DNA of 64,000 nt from Ulva prolifera (GCA_023078555.1 CM041204.1:1898485-1962484); one strand, 5' to 3'. Numbered from the stretch's first letter, positions 46,616 to 58,800 are shown. Numbers and translations are program-made. Notes: a model not told the origin generated them from the letters alone.

Positions 46616-48280
46616 CCTGCTGCAGCGCGCCGTGGCTCACGCTGTGCTGCATGCATGTTCTGCCGCAGCGCAGCTGCCACAGGGAACACGACCGTCTGTG
46701 CTGTGTTCCTGTGTTCCTGTGCGTGCGGTCGCGCTGGCGACGGCCTGTGATCCGCGCCACACCGGCCCACAGGCCAGCACCGTCCGGCCCTCGATGCAGC
46801 CGCATGCATGGCGCAGCCGCATGCATGCAGGTTCGCGCCTCTTTCTACGAGGTCCTCGGGTGCCCAGAATGCGTCGGCCCGGCCAACGAGGCGGCGCCGT
46901 TTGAGGAGGCATGCATCGCCGCGAATGGCAAGGCGGCGTGCGCAGCCGCGTCGCCCAAGGGCGGCGCCGCACCCAAACCCGCCAACGCGACCGCGCCGGC
47001 CGCGGTGACGCCCGCTCCCACCCCGGCTCCGGCGCCTGCAGCAGTTGTGCCGGCCGCCGTGCCCGCCGCAACGCCCGCCGCAACGCCCGTTGCTGCCGAA
47101 ATGCCCGCCGGAGGTGCGCCCGCCATGCATGCATGCACTGCTGCCGGCCGTGCGTGAACGCAGTGGTGTGCGGCGTGACTGCGTGTGTTGCTCTCCGCTC
47201 TGCAGCGCTTTCTGGGACGGCGCCTTTTCTGCGATCCGCGCTCCGACCATCAGACTTGCGTGGCTCACCTTGTTTGTCACCAGGCTGTGACGAGTGTAGT
47301 GGGCCGTCCGCACAGTCAGATGGACGCGTAGGCGATCAAAGTTATTAGACGCGCGCAGCCGAGCACGTCTCGTTGTGGCCACGGCCGCCACCACCCGCGG
47401 CATCCGCTGCTGACACCGCTCCTCTCACGTCACCCGCTGCATGCGGCCGCCCCGTGCCTCTGATGTGCCGCGGTCGTCTTTGACTCATACAAATTTTCGC
47501 TTCTTTCAGTGTCGTCGGTGTAGACCGACCGGTCATCACTCTGGCTTCTCGCCCATTCTGGGTACACGCCGCCGCCGCGCCCTGCTGTGCTGTGCTGTGT
47601 GGTGCAACCATGCATGACATCCTCGCAACTGCAAGGGCATGTGCCCCGCCCTCGTTGCACCGTTGCGCCGTGTATCCGTGCGCTTCATGTGGGGCTACCT
47701 GCCTCGCGACCGTTCTGTCCTTGAAACGCACCGTCTGTCACTGAGTTACCCCTACGCGGCATGTGGTTTCTGGGAGTGCTCCAGCACCGCCTCAGACAGC
47801 TGCTGTGCAGATTCAGATCTGCTTCGTTCTGAGGCGACACTGTGACTGCCGCGCAGCCTCGCCTGATGCACTGCCTCCCTGAGACCCCACAGCCAGCACC
47901 GGGTGCTGAGCACACATCTCGTGTGTGGGGGTCTTGCAGGTCATGCCCTGCCTGGGCCTCGGCGGTCCAGGCCACCGGTGGCACGTGAGGCACCACAGCC
48001 ACGCTGCCTCGCCCAGCTAGCCCCTGAATCGGTTGTTCAAGTTCCTTAGGTCTGGGGCGGGGAGCGACCACCGCTGAGTCACTGCTGACTCAGACGCGCT
48101 GAGTCATCACGGATGTCTGCAGGTGACACGGAGGAAGGTGCGGTGGAAGGTGCGGATGCCGTTGAAGGCTCGGGCGCGGATGAGGCCGCCGGCATCGAGG
48201 AGGAAGGCACCTCTGGCGCGGCTGCCGCGACCGCCGCCGTCAGCCTCCTCGCCGCCGCCGCCGCCGCTATGCTCCTCTAG
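45197..48280 (+). CDS. Secreted Cys-rich three-module, GPI-anchored-type protein, paralog 1
   Basis: Five exons, 45197-45269, 45820-45954, 46423-46577, 46831-47113 and 48123-48280, join in phase (1,1,0,1) to 267 residues. Residues 1-24 (MFSKLFIAGLAAVMQVGLAV) form a signal peptide. Module 1 (CQW ... VC ... IC ... GCAE), module 2 (VCKSVTV ... VCLPE ... AC ... NCND) and module 3 (YEVLGCPEC ... AC ... AC) have four cysteines each. A Pro/Ala/Thr stalk follows, then an acidic Gly-rich stretch and a final hydrophobic tail (AVSLLAAAAAAMLL) after small residues, as in GPI-anchor signals. I do not recognise the family; a cell-surface or wall role is inferred. Extra exons in the 550-bp first intron or the 1-kb last intron cannot be excluded. 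Confidence 0.65.
46583..46614 (+). repeat. Poly-C tract (32 C) next to a splice donor
   Basis: It begins five bases into the intron after module 2 (donor GAT|GTACGC). The equivalent introns of paralogs 2 and 3 also start GTACGCC but lack the run. Confidence 0.9.
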
Positions 48281-50127
48281 ACACCTGTCTGACTCGCGGC
48301 GGGGCCGCCGTGCGGCCGCGCCCTCGCATGCAGGCACACCGCCGCTGCTTCGTGCAGACGGCGGGTCGCACAGGCAATGACCAGGCCGTTTCGTATGGGG
48401 GGGAGGGTGGGGGGGGGGAGTTGTGTTCATCGCACGGTGCTCTGTGTGATTTCTGCGTGCTGTGCTGTGCTGTGCTTGCGTGACCCTCCACCGGCCCCCA
48501 ACAGCTAGCGGTGATGAGCTAGGGTTTGATCAGCTAGGGTTTCGTGGCAGCTTCTGGTCCACGGGCTGTGGATATGCCGATATGAGAAAGTTGATTTCAA
48601 ACGAAACACGGAAAATCTGATCAGGCACGGCCTCGAGTCGGATGGCAGGAGTGTGCCTCGAAGTGGCGGCAGTGGCTGTGCGATTGGCTCGCGGCAGGCC
48701 CGGGCGAGAGGTTTGCATGCGTGATTACAGAGAGGCGGGGAGGCCTGTCGCCTGCTGCTGATTGTTGCATCGTGCCCCTGGGGATGCCAAATCTGTGATC
48801 CTAAAACAGCAGCGCCTTTGTGTAGGGCAAACTGTTCTGATGCGTAGACGTCAGAATCGTGTGGCTGTGTAACTACTGTTACACGGTATACGTTCGCCTC
48901 GAGGCTCCATCAGTCAAGCATCACGCAGGGTTCCCGCAAACAGTTTGCAGCCAGGTCGTGTGCATTGTGCGCAGCGTGTGTGGCGCCAGCAGCAATCTAC
49001 ACTGCTACGAGCAGCAGCTGGTCAACACCGCGTGCTGTCTCTGGTGCGCATGCGCGTGCGTGCATATACAATTGGGCCAGCCTGCGATGCACGCCACGTC
49101 CAGCCTCCCTGTATCTCAGTCCGCAGCATCCCTGACGCCTTCCTGCACCAGTGTCGGCGCCGGCTCATGCGTTGTGATACAGGAAGCGGTGTGGACGGGC
49201 AGGGGATTCCGCAGGCCCCCTCCACACCTGCATGATGAACAAACGCAGCCTCACAATCATGATGCCCATGCACATCAGATATCCGCCAAACCCGCACTGT
49301 CCCAGCCCACTATGGAGAACACCAGCAAAGAATCGGTTGCACGTCATGCCATGCTGGCAAAGGGATTGGCTCAGCCGCACCACACCGGTATGACCACAGC
49401 ATCCAATCACACTCGTTTGGAGATACGGCGGTACCGAATGTCCTGAACAGGACGGTGCTGACGCATGTCATCCGCCTTTTCTCGATCTTCGTTGCCCACG
49501 ATTGGTCGCATGAAGCAAGGTGCGCTTGAAGCGCCGTCGCGCACCCAAGCGCCCATCAGGTGGGGCTTCGAGCCGCCTTCTGCACCGGCTCGCATGCGGG
49601 CCGGGGCAAGCCGACAACCGCCAGCGCCGGCGCCACGCCCCCCAGGCTTGAGGTATCTCCAAGGCCCCCCACTGTGCATAGCACAGCACGCATAGGCTAT
49701 AGCTACAGAGTACGTCTCAAGGTTTGAGAACGTCTTACAAGGCTCGAGTACGTCTCAGGAGGATTCACAACAGCCGCCACAAGTGTGTACCATTTCGGAG
49801 CTATTGTGTGGGGCGCCAGCTTTTGGTTTGGTAGGGGGGGGTTGGAGTTGTGCCGGGGCTGCACGTGCCTGTTGAGAAGCTGTGCAGAGCCCGGCCTGAC
49901 TCAGCTCACCTGTGCAGCAAGCACCTGCAGCGCCTGCATCGCCACGTGCCGCTCCAATGCATTGTCCGCCGCGTGTGCTTGTGTTCAGCGTGCTCCTGTG
50001 ATGCTGCTTACTTCCCCGACTTTGTCCGCTCAACACCCAGCCGCTTCGGCAGACTTCTCCAGGCGTGCGTGCGGCGCCGGCGCAGTCCGCCTCTGCGCGC
50101 ACTACACAAACTCGGACCGCGGTTCCA
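48281..50127. other. Intergenic; possible fragments of a further Cys-rich gene
   Basis: Two short stretches with dense cysteines follow CAG acceptors: 48954-49060 (VVCIVRSVCGASSNLHCYEQ) and 49919-49990 (STCSACIATCRSNALSAACA). They do not match the modules of the neighbouring family well enough to call. AGCTAGGGTTT occurs twice near 48518-48542. Confidence 0.3.
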
Positions 50128-50777
50128 CAACCCGCAGCCATGCATGGCTGCGGGTTGGTCAGCACCATAGCTGACCATGGTCAGCTATGGTGCTATGCTC
50201 GGCCAGCATACAGGATCCCCGATATCGGGGATCCTGTATGGAGCCTTCGCCCAGCATCCATGCACGCGGCTCTGGAACGTAGCTACGCGTAGCAGCACTA
50301 AGCTACAGTATATCGTATACTGTAGCTCCAAGGTGTGACAGGCTCAGAGACGACATCAGAAAGAATCTCTCAGCTTGCAGCATCTCACACATCCTCGCAC
50401 CACAACGACACAGGCCGCCTTGCACGCACTATACCTGCTGATTCCCCTGATCTAACACGACAGCTAGACAAGACGCGCGCCCTGGGGAGCGTGCAGTACT
50501 CGCGTTGATGAAGTCGTGCTCTGCATCACGCGTACGGCTGGCGTGTCATATTCGAATTCGGCAATAGAACTCGGCGATGGAGCCGCACTGTGCACGCAAA
50601 CACTGTACATTTACGCACTGTGTGCGTGTAAGAGGCCGGCTCCGGCCTCTAGCTAGAGCTTGGCCGGCGCCAGCCTCTAGAGCTCTAGAGCTAGGCCGGA
50701 TGTACGGCACATCTCGGCGGCGCCCCAAGGCCTCCACAGCAGTGACAGCAAATTTGCTGTACTGGTTTTAAAACCAG
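50128..50777. repeat. Cluster of perfect palindromes
   Basis: Perfect or near-perfect palindromes follow one another. 50128-50157 is 30 bp centred on ATGCAT, 50161-50194 is 34 bp centred on CCATGG and 50207-50240 is 34 bp centred on GATATC. Then come 50282-50293 (GCTACGCGTAGC), 50301-50327 (12-bp arms, 3-nt loop), 50631-50650, 50647-50658, 50675-50690 (CTCTAGAGCTCTAGAG) and 50762-50777 (CTGGTTTTAAAACCAG). No coding sequence is seen among them. Confidence 0.9.
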
Positions 50778-50988
50778 ACGTGTGGCCACGTGCACGTACA
50801 CAATCTTGGCTTGTACAGGGGCACCTTTATATATGAGCCCGCCTACTAGTGTCGGCCACACCCCCTGCGAGGAAGAAGAACATTAATGTGACAGCACAGC
50901 CTAGGCTACGTGCCTATCGCTACACCGCGCGCGCGACGTCACGGATCGATTTAATTGACTGGCGCTTCATATAATATTGACTGGCATA

Positions 50989-52174
50989 CAGTGCTCTACA
51001 AACCGCCGGTTTTCCCGCTGAAATAGACGTTTTTCCTGAAAATGCCGCCAAGATTTTGAAAAGTCGACGGTTTACGCCGCTGAAACTGGGCTGTTACAGC
51101 AAATGCCAGCGGGCGCAGCCCGCTGTGTCTCGGGCGTCTGAGCGGTCTTGCCCGCTGAAATGTGCGACGTGCGAGCGCAGCGGGCGGGATGTGTTCACAT
51201 TGATAATGCTGCGAGCACACGAGCGAGCGAAGCGAGCGATCTTGACGAGCAGCTGCACCTAGGTGCACAGTGTCAGGTGCACTTTCCGAGACGTCACTGG
51301 ATGCTTTGCTCCGTAGCCGCAACACGCTGGCTCTGTATCGCTACATAATGTTGCGAAGCACAGCTCAAAGTGCCAATAGACGCTGTGTGCACCTGTCGCT
51401 ATGAGCAATGCTTAGTCGGTTCGGTTTCAAGGGGTCAGCCCCCAGAAAGCGCGCTCGTGATGAGGTTGCTAGCACGTCCGGCACGAACCAGGCTGCGAGC
51501 TCGAGAAGTCAGCTAGGCGGTGATCATACGACCGCTGATGTTATCGACGCATGTGGCCGCCCTTGACTCTCAAATACGTGTGAAACAAGCTATCACATTC
51601 GAAGAATTGCGCGAGCAGCATTTTGATCCCAACAGGCCCATAGATGATAAGGAGGGTGCACTCACCATGATAGACATGTATGCGAAACTGGTGAAAGATT
51701 CAAATTGTGGCCTCCTCGTCCGTAAGCTTGCTGAAGCAGTAGCCATGCAGCCTGATGAGGCGTGGGACGCTGTTTTGTCTGATGTGCTTCCAGGTACTGA
51801 AGGTGGTGAGGAGGTAGGTTATAGTGACAATGATGATGAGCAGGACATTGAGCGTGATGAGTTACGCGTGCTGACCTTTGGTATGCAAGCGGGCGACTGA
51901 ATGTGTATGTTGCTGTTGTTGCCCACACAAACAAGCCTTGGAGGTAAATGTATATGATTGCAAAGGTTATTCCTCACTACCATACTTCAGCAGACATATA
52001 TGATTGCGAGCGCAGCGAGCCCGAAATGTTTTTGGCATCCCTCCAGAAAAAAACAATTACGGCGGGATATATATAGCCCTCCGAAATTTCAGCATACCAG
52101 CGGTGCTTGCCCTCTGAAAAATGGAAAAACTCAGCGGGAATCCCTCCATAAAATACGGCGGTTGTAGAGCACTG
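50989..52174. mobile_element. hAT-type DNA transposon, probably non-autonomous
   Basis: The element starts CAGTGCTCTACAA and ends with its exact inverse TTGTAGAGCACTG, and (A)CCGCCG follows the terminus on each side. It is flanked by a perfect 8-bp target duplication, CTGGCATA, at 50981-50988 and 52175-52182. CAG-type termini with an 8-bp duplication are hallmarks of the hAT superfamily. At 1186 bp it is too short for a full hAT transposase. Subterminal GC-rich motifs (CCCGCTGA) repeat near both ends. Confidence 0.85.
51408..51900 (+). CDS. Two overlapping short ORFs inside the hAT element
   Basis: ORF a, 51408-51566, has 52 codons (MLSRFGFKGSAPRKRARDEV...) with a basic patch. ORF b, 51538-51900, has about 120 codons, is acidic and helical (ITFEELREQHFDPNRPIDDK ... 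LLVRKLAEAVAMQPDEAWDA) and ends in an Asp/Glu-rich tail. They overlap by 29 bases in different frames. I see no hAT dimerisation motif or catalytic triad. They may be one frameshifted gene, a captured host fragment or an accessory protein. Confidence 0.45.
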
Positions 52175-52182
52175 CTGGCATA

Positions 52183-54189
52183 TCGGCCGCAAAGGTGACA
52201 TGTGCTCTGAAAGCGGCCTCGAGCGAGCTCGCTCGGCGGTGGCCATGCGCTCCACGAACACACATAAACGATAGATGCACGACTGCTTTGTAGCTGCAAA
52301 TGTGGCAATATGTACTGCACGGGGTCGCGCATGCATGGGGGCATGCGTCTTCGCGGCCTCGCATGCATGGCCATCTCGGCGCAACGTCACTGTGGCGAGC
52401 CACTAGATGTTGACAATTCAAGTCAATTGACATGTGTACGCGATGCGCTGTACTTGTGTACTAACTGAGGTAGAAAGTTCACTGGTTGATGCTGTATTAC
52501 ATGAACATCACGGACCGGCATAACATGTTTCGGCCTTGCCAAAGGGCCTCATCAGACGCCTACGTGAGTCAAGCAACCAACACTGTACTTGTGGCCGGCA
52601 GCCTCGCGACGCCTCGGCGGCGCGCCGACTCACATGGCCGTGCGGAGGCGCATGCGCATTGTACACGTGCACACATCATGTACCACTCGCAACGCTCACG
52701 CGACGAATTCGTCCCTGGCGCCCCGCCCGTCCGACGCGCTACGCAGGGGCGATCTTATACATGTGATGGCAGCCATGAACAATCCGCGACTCACGAAGCG
52801 CTGATGTTTACAGCACACTACAGTCTGCGACTACATGCTGAGACGTTTGTCTGCGTGGCGACGTTCCGGGAGCGGATTGCAGAAGCATGTTTGGGAGCGC
52901 TTGAGATGAGTCAGACCTCGTGTGGCCGCAGGCATCGCCATGCATTGTTCACAACAACGCACCTGCGTGTTCGCACTGCACGGCCGTCACAGCGAGTCCG
53001 AACCCCAGAAACTTCGAGGCGCCGGCGGCTGTGAACGTGTACGTGTGCACACGCTCCCGATCGGGCACGCGCGCTGAAGTTTGCGCACCATAATCTGCAC
53101 GGCCGCTTCGGCGTCGCATGCCTGGGGCACGACGCGACGGTGGCGGCGCATGCGTGCATGAAATATATAATGTGCAGGGCTGCGTGCCCGGGCACGGCAG
53201 CTTCTCTGGAGGAAAGTCTCGTTTATAATAACATGCACACGCGTCGGCGGGATCGATCGCCGGCCGCGTACATAGCACAGTGCGATATAGCGATTTGAAT
53301 GTTGTCGGAGTGGTCTTCGACCAGAACGCGCGGCGCTGTCCACAGGATGGTGCACGCGTGGAGCTGTCACTTGCAGGTCTATCCTAGCTGTCAGCGCAGA
53401 TTTCATGCTGCGTTCACGCTCGAGATGCCGCGAGAAATAACGCGCGCGCGAGCGTCGAGGCGTCGTGGATCTTTTGCTGATTACAAGCTTGTGTTAGCCA
53501 GGCCGTGTCAGCACGCCGCACTGATAATTGACGCTTTGATTTCCCAGTCTGAGCCGAAAAATCAGACATATCTGGATCGCTGACCGTCGAACTCGGCGTG
53601 TGTGCGCGCCGGCACAGGGACCGTCAGCAGGTCTGCTCAGCGGGGGGCCGACTTCAAGCTCGCACGATGCTCTTTTGCCTGCATCTGTCTCGTGTGGCCC
53701 TCCTGCTGCAGGCCTTGCCGTGGTGCCTGGCCGTGGTGCCTGCCTGGCGATCTCGTCAGTGTGACACAAACCCAGGCCTGGCCAGGCCGCCTGGCGTGAT
53801 GATCTGCACAGGAGTGTTGCGGCATTTTCGAGACGTCTAGGGCCGTTCCCGAGCGTGTTTAGTTAATTCTCGTGTATCTTGTCATGCATGGCGCGTTCAA
53901 TCGTGAGGCAGTGACGCATGTAGGCAGCATCTCCCTTCGTGTGTTCGCCACTTCAGGCTCAGTCCAGTGCAGCGCTCGTGTGCGGTGACCGTGCTCCCGC
54001 AACCCAATATTGCCCATCCTCAATATGTCTCACCATCGCATCTCGGGTATCACACAGTCACGCACTCTGCAGTTCACCTTCAAGCCGCGGGCGTCGTTCT
54101 GACAGGCCTCTCCAAGGAAGCACCAGCCGTGGCATCTGCGCCCACTCCAGCGCCGAGCCCTGATTTAATTCTCCATCCTCACAGCCAGG
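52183..54189. other. Intergenic, no gene supported
   Basis: Several CATGCATG motifs and short duplications are present (for example GCCGTGGTGCCTG twice near 53715). No exon with recognisable family or consistent splice phase was found. Confidence 0.5.
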
Positions 54190-57100
54190 ATGTCACGTTT
54201 AGCGCTCGTGGGCCTGCTCGCGGCCGCGCAGCTGGGTCTGGCGATAGCCGAAGGTGCGAGCTTGACCATCGCGACAGCCCGCTGCCTTTCGAAGGAAGCG
54301 TGGCATGCAGGAGCGCAACTGCCCGCCCCATCGACGCAGGAAGCAGACCTTGTTCTCCTGGACGAGCGCTTGAGCCAAATCCGGGCTGGTCGCGCAGCCG
54401 CCTCTGTCGGTAGCGTGCAGGAACAGTCGGATATCGATCCGGTTCACTGGCACGCTAGCTTGTGTTCCGCCAGCATCTGCTCACCCGGCAACGTCCAAGT
54501 CGCTGCCACGACAACACCTGAACTTCTCATGTCTGCGTATGTTGATGGTCAACGGTGTCGAAGCGTCTGTATGATCATGGCCTCGCACGCCTGGAACGTC
54601 ACTGAGAGCATGTCTCGAGTCGGTGCCCCGGCCATCCGCGAGGCCAGCACTGAAACACGCGGTTAATGTCCATATACTGGTCCCTGTTAATGTGCCTCGC
54701 GCGGTGGGTGTCGTGTCATCACACTGGAAGTGTGAACCATAGAATTTCCCGGACATTCCTGTCCATTGCGTCCCCACACCTATCAGAGATCACCGCGTTT
54801 CCCAGCGCGAAAAGGACACCTACCGATTCTGTATGTATCAGCCTTTTCCAAACCTCGCGTCAGATGGCAAGCCTCGCGTCTGCGCACGTGTGTGCGGGGA
54901 CAACAAAAGGTGGGAGTTGCCCAACGGTGATGCGTGCGTGGCTTAGGGGCGCCGTATGAAAGTCGTCCTCTGGCGCGCGAAGCAAGCCAGCCGCGCAGTG
55001 CACGCCCTAGCTCAAGCACTGCGCGTCACACTAGCACCATCGTCGCATTCTCCGTTGCACACGCCCGATGCCATCTGCAGCTGCGGCGTGGCCTGTAAGC
55101 CCAGTGGCGCGAGTGGCCTCCTAGGCAGCTGCGCGCCACTTGACTCCGCTGGCCATTGCTTCTGTGGTGGCTGCTTCCACAAGCAGAGCTGGCCCATGCA
55201 GCAGCCCCTGCATGCATGCATGTACCTGCAGGGCGCCTGTGTCACCTTGTCACACATGTCAACGCAGCAGTGCCAGATGCGCCTCCACACCATGACTCTG
55301 CTTACTGCACTTGTCTGTGTTTGTTTGGACACGGGATCCATCTTTCTCAGCAGCAGCAACACTGTGGTGTCACGGCAACACACACGTGATGTGACATCAA
55401 TGGCTCTAGCAGCCCCAGCAGCCACTGGTGCACGGGGCCGCCCACAGGTGTTAAATTACAGTTAACTTTAATTGTGGCAACTACCTGAGTCATCGCTGCT
55501 GCACACTGCCTCATTTCCCTTCAGGGCCGTCAGCTGCCCTGGGGGGAGTCTGCACCCACACATGTCCTGGTATGTCTGTGTGGCATTGCGCTGCGCTGTG
55601 CAAGGAATCCATGGTCATTAAACTGAACGCCCACATGTGGAGAGATTGCTGAGCCCGGGACGACGTCGATGTTTGTGACCCCCCCCCCGGCCTTTGATGG
55701 GGTCAAATGTGGCCTAGCTGCGGTGTGATGTGGTGTGTACGTTTTCGCAAAAACATGTGCATCTATGCGGCGCGTTGGCGGGCTGAACAGCATGCAGTGC
55801 CGCCGCTGCCGCAGCTCATTGAGTGCAGAGCAGCCCCAATTCACATGCTTCGGTATCCAAGTGCTGTACCCTCAAGCTCTTGTCCCCTGGCCGCTTGAGA
55901 TCGGTGTGCTCATGCAGTTGGATGCGAGTGGGTGGCTGAGGCGTCCACATGCACAGCCGTGTCACACATGGCAGGCGACTCGTCAGCCGACTCGCTCCTC
56001 TCGGACGCGGGCACCTGTATCGAGAACACAGCTTCCGGCATGCAGGGCTGCGAGGAAGGTGCGCACCCGTACGCACGACTGCATGCATGCGTATCTGCGT
56101 GCATGCACGCGTCAGCGTCAGCTGCACTCAATGTTGAGTTCATATGTGCTGTGCGCTGTCCTTCTAGCGCAGCCGCCGGTGCCAATCTGCGCCTGCTTGT
56201 TCGACAGCACGCAGCAGCACAGATGCAGCGTGAGGCGATCTCTAGCCGTCAATCGAGCGCTGGCCGCGCATATGGTGAGCATGCATGTGACGCATGCATG
56301 TGATCGATAATCTCCACCGTGCAGATCTGCCACAGTGCGAGGCGGTGACGGTCGCTGGCCTCAGTTCGTTCGGCATCTGTATCCCAGCGCTTGCCGTCGT
56401 CGGCGCACTGGACGTGAGCGAGGCGGAGAGCCTCTTCGAGATCGAGAATTGCGCCGGGATCGCGTCGGATGAGTGCGACCAGGTACGCCGCCACGCGTGC
56501 ATGCGTGCATGCATGCGAATCTGCGTGACGGGCGACCGCGTGGCGTCGAGGTCTGCTTATGACATCATTCCCTGACAAGAACTCGGGCCGTTTCATGGCA
56601 GACCTCCGAGATCTTGGAAAGCCTAGCTACTTTGTATGGCAGAGCTCCACGTCGAGCCTTAGGTCTGCTTGCGACATGCAGCACGCTGACCATGAATGCT
56701 ATCAGCAACAGCGCTGGCAATGCGCCCAATCATTGTACGATGACAACTATTCACATGTATTTTCATATGTTACCACCCGTTTGATGAAACAAGGATCGGC
56801 TGCAAACAAAGCGCGGTGCAGGTCCGCGAGACCTACTACGGCCTCCTCGGTTGCCCAGAGTGCATCCCGGAGGCCAACGCCGCCGCCGTCCTGGAGTCCA
56901 CGTGCGCCGCAGCGGCCTCTGAGGAGGAGTGCGCGGCCACGTCGGCCCTCGCCGCGGGGGGCCCCGTCACCCCCCCTGCAGATGACGTCGTAGACGACCC
57001 TTATGCAGTGTACGACGCCGTAGGCCCGGTGGTGGAGGACCCATACAACGTCTACGAGGCGCCCGTGTTGGAAGACCCCTTCACGTTCACCTACGATGAT

Positions 57101-58149
57101 GTGGTCGCGCCAGCGGCAGCGCCTGTGGACACGTACTCCAGCTACGATGAAGGCGCGGACGGCATATATGAAGGCACGTTCGAAGGTGTTCAGCCGTACA
57201 GTTACGGTTACACGTACGAGCCGTACTACGACAGCCCTGCTCCGGAACCTGCCACAGACTATTACAGCTACTACTTTTACACGGACTTGTACGGCGCCGT
57301 GCCGGTCGCCGTGGACGCCCTGGCTCCGGTGCCCGCCGCTGACGCCTACGCGACGCCGTATGCCTACCCGTACACGTACTACTTCCCATACGATTACCCG
57401 GCTTCGTACGACGAGGTGCTCGGGCCCGCGGTTGTTGTGGGGCAGGTGCCGCTGCCGGCCCCCGAGGCGATCGCGCCCCTGGACCTTGAGAGCATCGACG
57501 TGACGACCGTCACCGACGCGCCCGGCCCGATTGCGGAGCCGTATGATGACCCCGTGGAGGACACGATCGAGGGGCCGGAGGGGGTCACGACTGAGGATGT
57601 GAGGGAGTTCATCAACCCTGTGCTCTCAGACCGTGCGCACCCGGCCGCCTCTCGCCTGGGTGGATGCCGATTGCGAGAGCTCACGTTCGCTTTTGACTGT
57701 GGTGCCGTAGCTGCTGTGCTGCGCGCTGCTGGGGGCGCAACACCTGATCGCTCGCGACAGCGCGCAGAGCTGCTTCTGTGTGAGCCGTGTATGTGTTCGT
57801 AACCGCCATGTGTGCATGTGGCCCATGCATGAGTACTGCAGCACCATCACGCCGGCACTCGCGTGCTGGGAAGGCAGCGGCACCTACAGCTGCGCCCTTC
57901 GTGGCTTGCCAGACTCACGCTGCAACGTCACGGCTGAGCCCTGAGCCCGAAACAGGGCCAGAGTGCAGCATCCGTCGGTGGAGAAGCTTCGTCTGGTGTG
58001 ACCCAGCGGCGGCGTGCTATGCAGGGGACGCAGACGCGCCGGCGACTGTGCTGCTGGAGCCGTTTGCCGCCGCCGGCCCCGGCCGGCTCTCCTCGGCGGC
58101 TCTGCCGCTCCTCTCCCTCATCGCCGCGCTCGCATGCATGCTCGCCTAG
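54190..58149 (+). CDS. Secreted Cys-rich three-module, GPI-anchored-type protein, paralog 2 (Tyr-rich stalk)
   Basis: Exons 54190-54253, 55918-56058, 56325-56482, 56822-57632 and 58025-58149 join in the same phases as paralog 1 (432 residues). The signal peptide is MSRLALVGLLAAAQLGLAIA. Module 1 is GCEW ... TC ... TC ... GCEE, module 2 QCEAVTV ... ICIPA ... NC ... ECDQ and module 3 YGLLGCPEC ... TC ... EC. The stalk is unlike the other paralogs: a roughly 200-residue stretch rich in Tyr, Asp, Pro and Ala (segments such as DPYNVYEAP, YSYGYTYEPYYDSP and YAYPYTYYFPYDYP). The C-terminus (SSAALPLLSLIAALACMLA) is a GPI-type hydrophobic tail after a small-residue site. Intron 1 (1.66 kb) and the last intron (57633-58024) may hide more exons; the donor at 57633 is chosen for phase. 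Confidence 0.6.
57001..57425 (+). other. Tyr/Asp/Pro-rich stalk of paralog 2
   Basis: Roughly a quarter of the residues are tyrosine, interspersed with Asp/Glu, Pro and Ala. In paralogs 1 and 3 the same position is Pro/Ala-rich. Tyrosine-rich wall proteins can be cross-linked by peroxidases; whether this one is so is unknown. Confidence 0.7.
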
Positions 58150-58594
58150 GCGTGCTGTGGCTCACACGTAGACACACAGACGTGCGCGCCGCCGCGGCGC
58201 TCGTGCGTCCCGACCCGCCGGCTGTCTGCAGCGACGACCCAGGCAAACGACATGATGCGACTGTCGCGGCGAGCTCGCTCAACAGCTTCAGTGATCTCTG
58301 CCGGGGTGGCTACATTTACGCCGCCGAGACGCCATTGGTTCCATGGCTTATGGCCGGGCTGCAGAGGGCATGACGCTTCCGGGCGGGTGCTGTGCCACAT
58401 GTTCGCCGCGGCTAGCAGATGAGATTGGTGGAATGCAGCAGGAGAGGGTGGGGTACCCAACACGCAGCGGTCGCGTTGTCATCGGGGAGCCACACGGCGC
58501 GCTGATCTGTGACCGCTTGGGCCGGTGGTGTCCTCGACGGTGCGCAGTTGACCATTTGAATGTGTGGTTGTTTGTAGCAGTGTACTTACCTCAC

Positions 58595-58601
58595 GGGGGG
58601 G

Positions 58602-58635
<34 letters not shown>

Positions 58636-58643
58636 GGGGGGGG
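58595..58643 (+). repeat. Poly-G tract, about 47 G with two interruptions
   Basis: Runs of G are broken only by C at 58602 and T at 58635. It could form G-quadruplexes on the plus strand. It lies between paralogs 2 and 3. Confidence 0.9.
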
Positions 58644-58800
58644 ATCACCTTGGAGCAAGGCAGGGGCGCAGTAATATATTGTCGCTGCCGGGCACGCTGC
58701 GCATGGTTCTGTTGGCGCTGCCATATCCTTCACATACCCAGACTTGACGTGGCCGCGGCCGAGGGCATGCCCAGGTGTACTGTCGCTGGCGGTGTCGTAC

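Noticed and set aside
48518-48542. Telomere-like AGGGTTT motifs
   Set aside because: Only two copies, not tandem, so not an interstitial telomere array.
53938-54189. Upstream start codons before Cys-rich paralog 2
   Set aside because: Longer open frames exist but lack a signal peptide; the start at 54190 gives a signal peptide and the same exon phase as paralog 1.
55060-55240. Cysteine-dense frame in intron 1 of paralog 2
   Set aside because: Cysteine spacing does not fit the family modules and no acceptor/donor pair of phase 1 was found.
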